The position numbers and the translations under genes were made by a program. This document shows positions 61,861 to 64,000 of a stretch of 64,000 nt of DNA, piece after piece. Every line of letters starts with the position of its first letter. Position 1 is the first letter of the stretch. Origin of the DNA: Parietaria judaica (lineage: Eukaryota; Streptophyta; Magnoliopsida; Rosales; Urticaceae); assembly GCA_954871525.1 (NCBI GenBank), contig OX940863.1, forward strand, positions 5,122,001 to 5,186,000, in the 5' to 3' direction. The notes below the pieces were generated by a model, which was not told where the DNA came from, made no database searches, and worked only from the letters and a program-made list of their open reading frames with translations.

Positions 61861-63064
61861 AAGGGTAAGAATGAGAATTACAAAAATTGACAAGAAAAAA
61901 AAAATTGATTACAAGATTCTTAATCTTAAACAAATCATATGTTGTGTAAAAAAAATGTTATTATCATCTTCAACATGTAAAGAATAATGTGAGTTTTTTT
62001 TTTAATAATGTGTAAGTTTGTAGAAGGTATAAGTGTATTTTTTTTTAAATAATGAATAAATTTTACTATTTTTTATAAAAAATTATTATTTGTGTGAGAG
62101 AGAGCCGTAATTTTTTTTTAATTATTATTTGCACAAAATGAGTATTTCGTTAATTAACCCTTCTTTTAAGTCCACTTCTTTTAACTTAAATGGACCATTT
62201 GGCTGCAATATATCTTTTTCAATGTAACATGCCCAACCATTAAGGTACCGTTGCTCATAATATAGACATATTTCTATATAGTTTAGAGTTCTTGAATGCC
62301 TTCCTAATTTCATCTTTAAGACAACTCTTACATTATTCATCATTATTTATGTCAATTTTGTCCTTCAATATTGTGGAGACTCGTGGCATATTTCAGTTAG
62401 GCAAGGCTTGCAACTTGGAGTGCAACTTGATACACAAGAGTCTATCGAGAGGAGAGATTCAAAAACTCTATAAGATTCTAAAAAAATAAAATTTTCAAAC
62501 AAAGAGCGTTGATTGGTTGATTTTTATCTATGCGGACCATTACCCCGTTGCTTTCTACTTCAATGAGAATAACACTAACGTTAGCGATCGTAAGATGTGT
62601 TCCCATTTTCTTCATTGAGTTTGAGCAAGTTTGAGCAGAGACCAAAGGTATTGAGAGACCGATCCGGCACAACAGCTCAAAAAATAAAAAAAAGTTGTTG
62701 GATCTTTGCAATATCCAGATATTTATAACAAAGATATTGATCTAAAGATCCCATTAATATATAGATGTATATTTGGTTCGGTTTTTAGAACATGTAGCTA
62801 CAGTGAAGATTCTTTTAATTGCATCTTAATATATATTCTTCTAAAAATATTGTACACAAAAATGTTATAATATGCTTTTGTGACGCGTTACTAGTCACAT
62901 TTTCATGAATGTAGTCTACAATCTGATGTTTGCTTGGGATAGTTGGTGGAAGTCTTCTGTTAGTAATAAAGCCATAATACATTAACTAAGGGTTATAGTT
63001 TTATTAAATGAGTTTCAGCAATAAAATGACAGTGAGATGTATTGTCACTTGCTATACATTGATA
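61861..63064. other. Intergenic spacer
   Basis: AT-rich DNA. Near 62131-62160 it contains GCACAAAATGAGTATTTCG and TTAATTAACCC, matching one end of the small MITE at 1289-1394. No gene seen. Confidence 0.5.
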
Positions 63065-63616
63065 TGTTGTTTTAGTGGCTGAATGATGAGGTTATTTTGG
63101 TCAACCTCAAAGCAATCTTGACCCTTGGTTATGTTTGATCTTAATGGCTGAGATTACTCTTCAATCTCATCTCTTTTTTTAAATAGCTCATAAGTCTGAT
63201 CCCTTCTCTCTCTCGTGATCGATGCTCGGCTGCCCTAGGGTTTGGGCGATTCTCCTTCTTCTCTGCGATCTGGTTTGATCGAAGCTTTCTTGACGAGTGT
63301 TTGAGGGAAAACCTCCTTCCTTTGGCTAGTAGTCCTGTGCTCTCAATCCAGGTTAGAGATTGAGAGGATTAGGGGGTTTCGGGGTTCAAACCAACGGTAG
63401 TCTTGAAGTGACGAGTGAGAGAGAAGGGAAGTGAGGGACGGGTTCTATCGCTGACGGGATTCTCATCCAGTTTCTGGGAATTTCTTCCTTTACTTTCTCT
63501 TGTTCTTGTGTTAATCTCTGTTCATCTTTGTTACTGACAATTTCTGGTTTTGCTTGATTTTGCATGAGCGTTGGAGTCGGTTCTTGGAGCTGTAGAATCG
63601 GCGTGAAGGCACAACA
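63065..63616 (+). mobile_element. 5' LTR of a retrotransposon running off the window
   Basis: The proposed LTR starts TGTTGTTTTAGTGG and ends GGCACAACA (TGTTG/CAACA ends). It is followed at once by TGGTATCAGAGC, the standard tRNA-iMet primer binding site. A TATA-like TTAAATAG is near 63180 and a pyrimidine-rich, GC-richer R/U5 region follows. The left border is inferred from the inverted end only; the other LTR is beyond the window, so it cannot be confirmed by comparison. Confidence 0.7.
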
Positions 63617-63617
63617 G

Positions 63618-63630
63618 TGGTATCAGAGCT
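63618..63630 (+). other. Primer binding site, tRNA-iMet
   Basis: TGGTATCAGAGCT is complementary to the 3' end of plant initiator tRNA-Met, lying two bases after the LTR end. Confidence 0.9.
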
Positions 63631-64000
63631 GCGCCGAGGAGCTTCTCCGAAGAACTCTCAACGCGAGAGAAAAAGATCTTCGCAATAGGTCTTGCTCTCG
63701 CCAAGCAAATCGTTAAACTAAATAATCCGGGTAAGATCTTTCCAAAAATCTTTTAGATTTAGGTCTGATCTTTTAGTTGTGGATATTTAGGGCTGCATTT
63801 TTTGTTCTCTCTGTGGCTCTGTGATTTTTTGTGTGCGTTTCTTGTTTGAACGTGTGGGGTTTTCTCTGTCTGGCTTGCTGATTCTTGCTAAAAATATTGT
63901 ATTCTTGAATCCTTATTTTGCTCAGGTCCTTTCAAATTCTTCTTAACAAATTCTTGGCTCCTGTCAAGGGTTTTACGGTTATAGAATTGCTTGTATCTGT
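63631..64000 (+). mobile_element. Leader of the same LTR retrotransposon (partial)
   Basis: Sequence between the primer binding site and the window end. It contains no long frame yet; gag is expected beyond 64000. Confidence 0.6.

Overview
The window is nuclear DNA from a eudicot flowering plant. The genes have many short exons separated by AT-rich GT-AG introns, the intergenic DNA is AT-rich and full of microsatellites and transposons, and the proteins are typical plant ones (ACC oxidase, COP1, plastid terminal oxidase, nsLTP, RIN4/NOI). I cannot name the species. All gene models below were assembled by eye from splice sites and reading-frame continuity; the exon lengths add up to whole codons except where stated.

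Layout. 1-964 (+): 3' part of an ACC oxidase gene, cut by the window edge. 2382-3418: foldback repeat. 4143-6416 (-): CLMP1/Phox2-type TPR-PB1 protein. 7301-7991: hAT-like MITE. 8936-12347 (-): complete 13-exon COP1. 12.8-15.0 kb: LTR debris, a MITE and a solo LTR with perfect 5-bp target duplication. 15667-18168 (-): complete 9-exon IMMUTANS/PTOX. 18446-20325: LTR fragment, a palindromic Mutator-like element and an (AT)n tract. 20587-26758: a young, full-length Ty1/Copia element with matching LTRs. 28778-31495 (+): DUF3537 membrane protein. 32825-33205 (-): nsLTP. 35602-37100 (+): RIN4/NOI-like gene carrying a 5-bp frameshifting repeat expansion. 41241-44694 (+): 16-exon EHD GTPase. 44970-45940: second copy of the Mutator-like palindrome. 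46108-47738: hAT-type element. 48232-48485: nuclear insertion of plastid rpoC2. 48724-50172 (+): IBR1-type peroxisomal SDR. 51890-54375 (-): At1g16860-like membrane protein. 54589-55579: another hAT-type element. 55.6-63.0 kb: gene-poor, with one RNase H fragment and a small TIR element. 63065-64000: 5' LTR, tRNA-Met primer binding site and leader of an LTR retrotransposon that runs off the window.

The genes are independent housekeeping, signalling and metabolic genes and do not form a pathway. Three neighbour pairs (ACC oxidase with CLMP1, IM with DUF3537, EHD with IBR1) match pairs I recall as adjacent in Arabidopsis, so the gene skeleton looks like conserved eudicot microsynteny diluted by transposons.

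The most unusual signals are: an array of four RNA-hairpin repeats with compensatory base changes in the leader of the Copia element; a candidate intron that would place its gag and pol in one frame; the 5-bp expansion that breaks the RIN4-like gene; and evenly spaced RY-motif repeat blocks upstream of the nsLTP gene.
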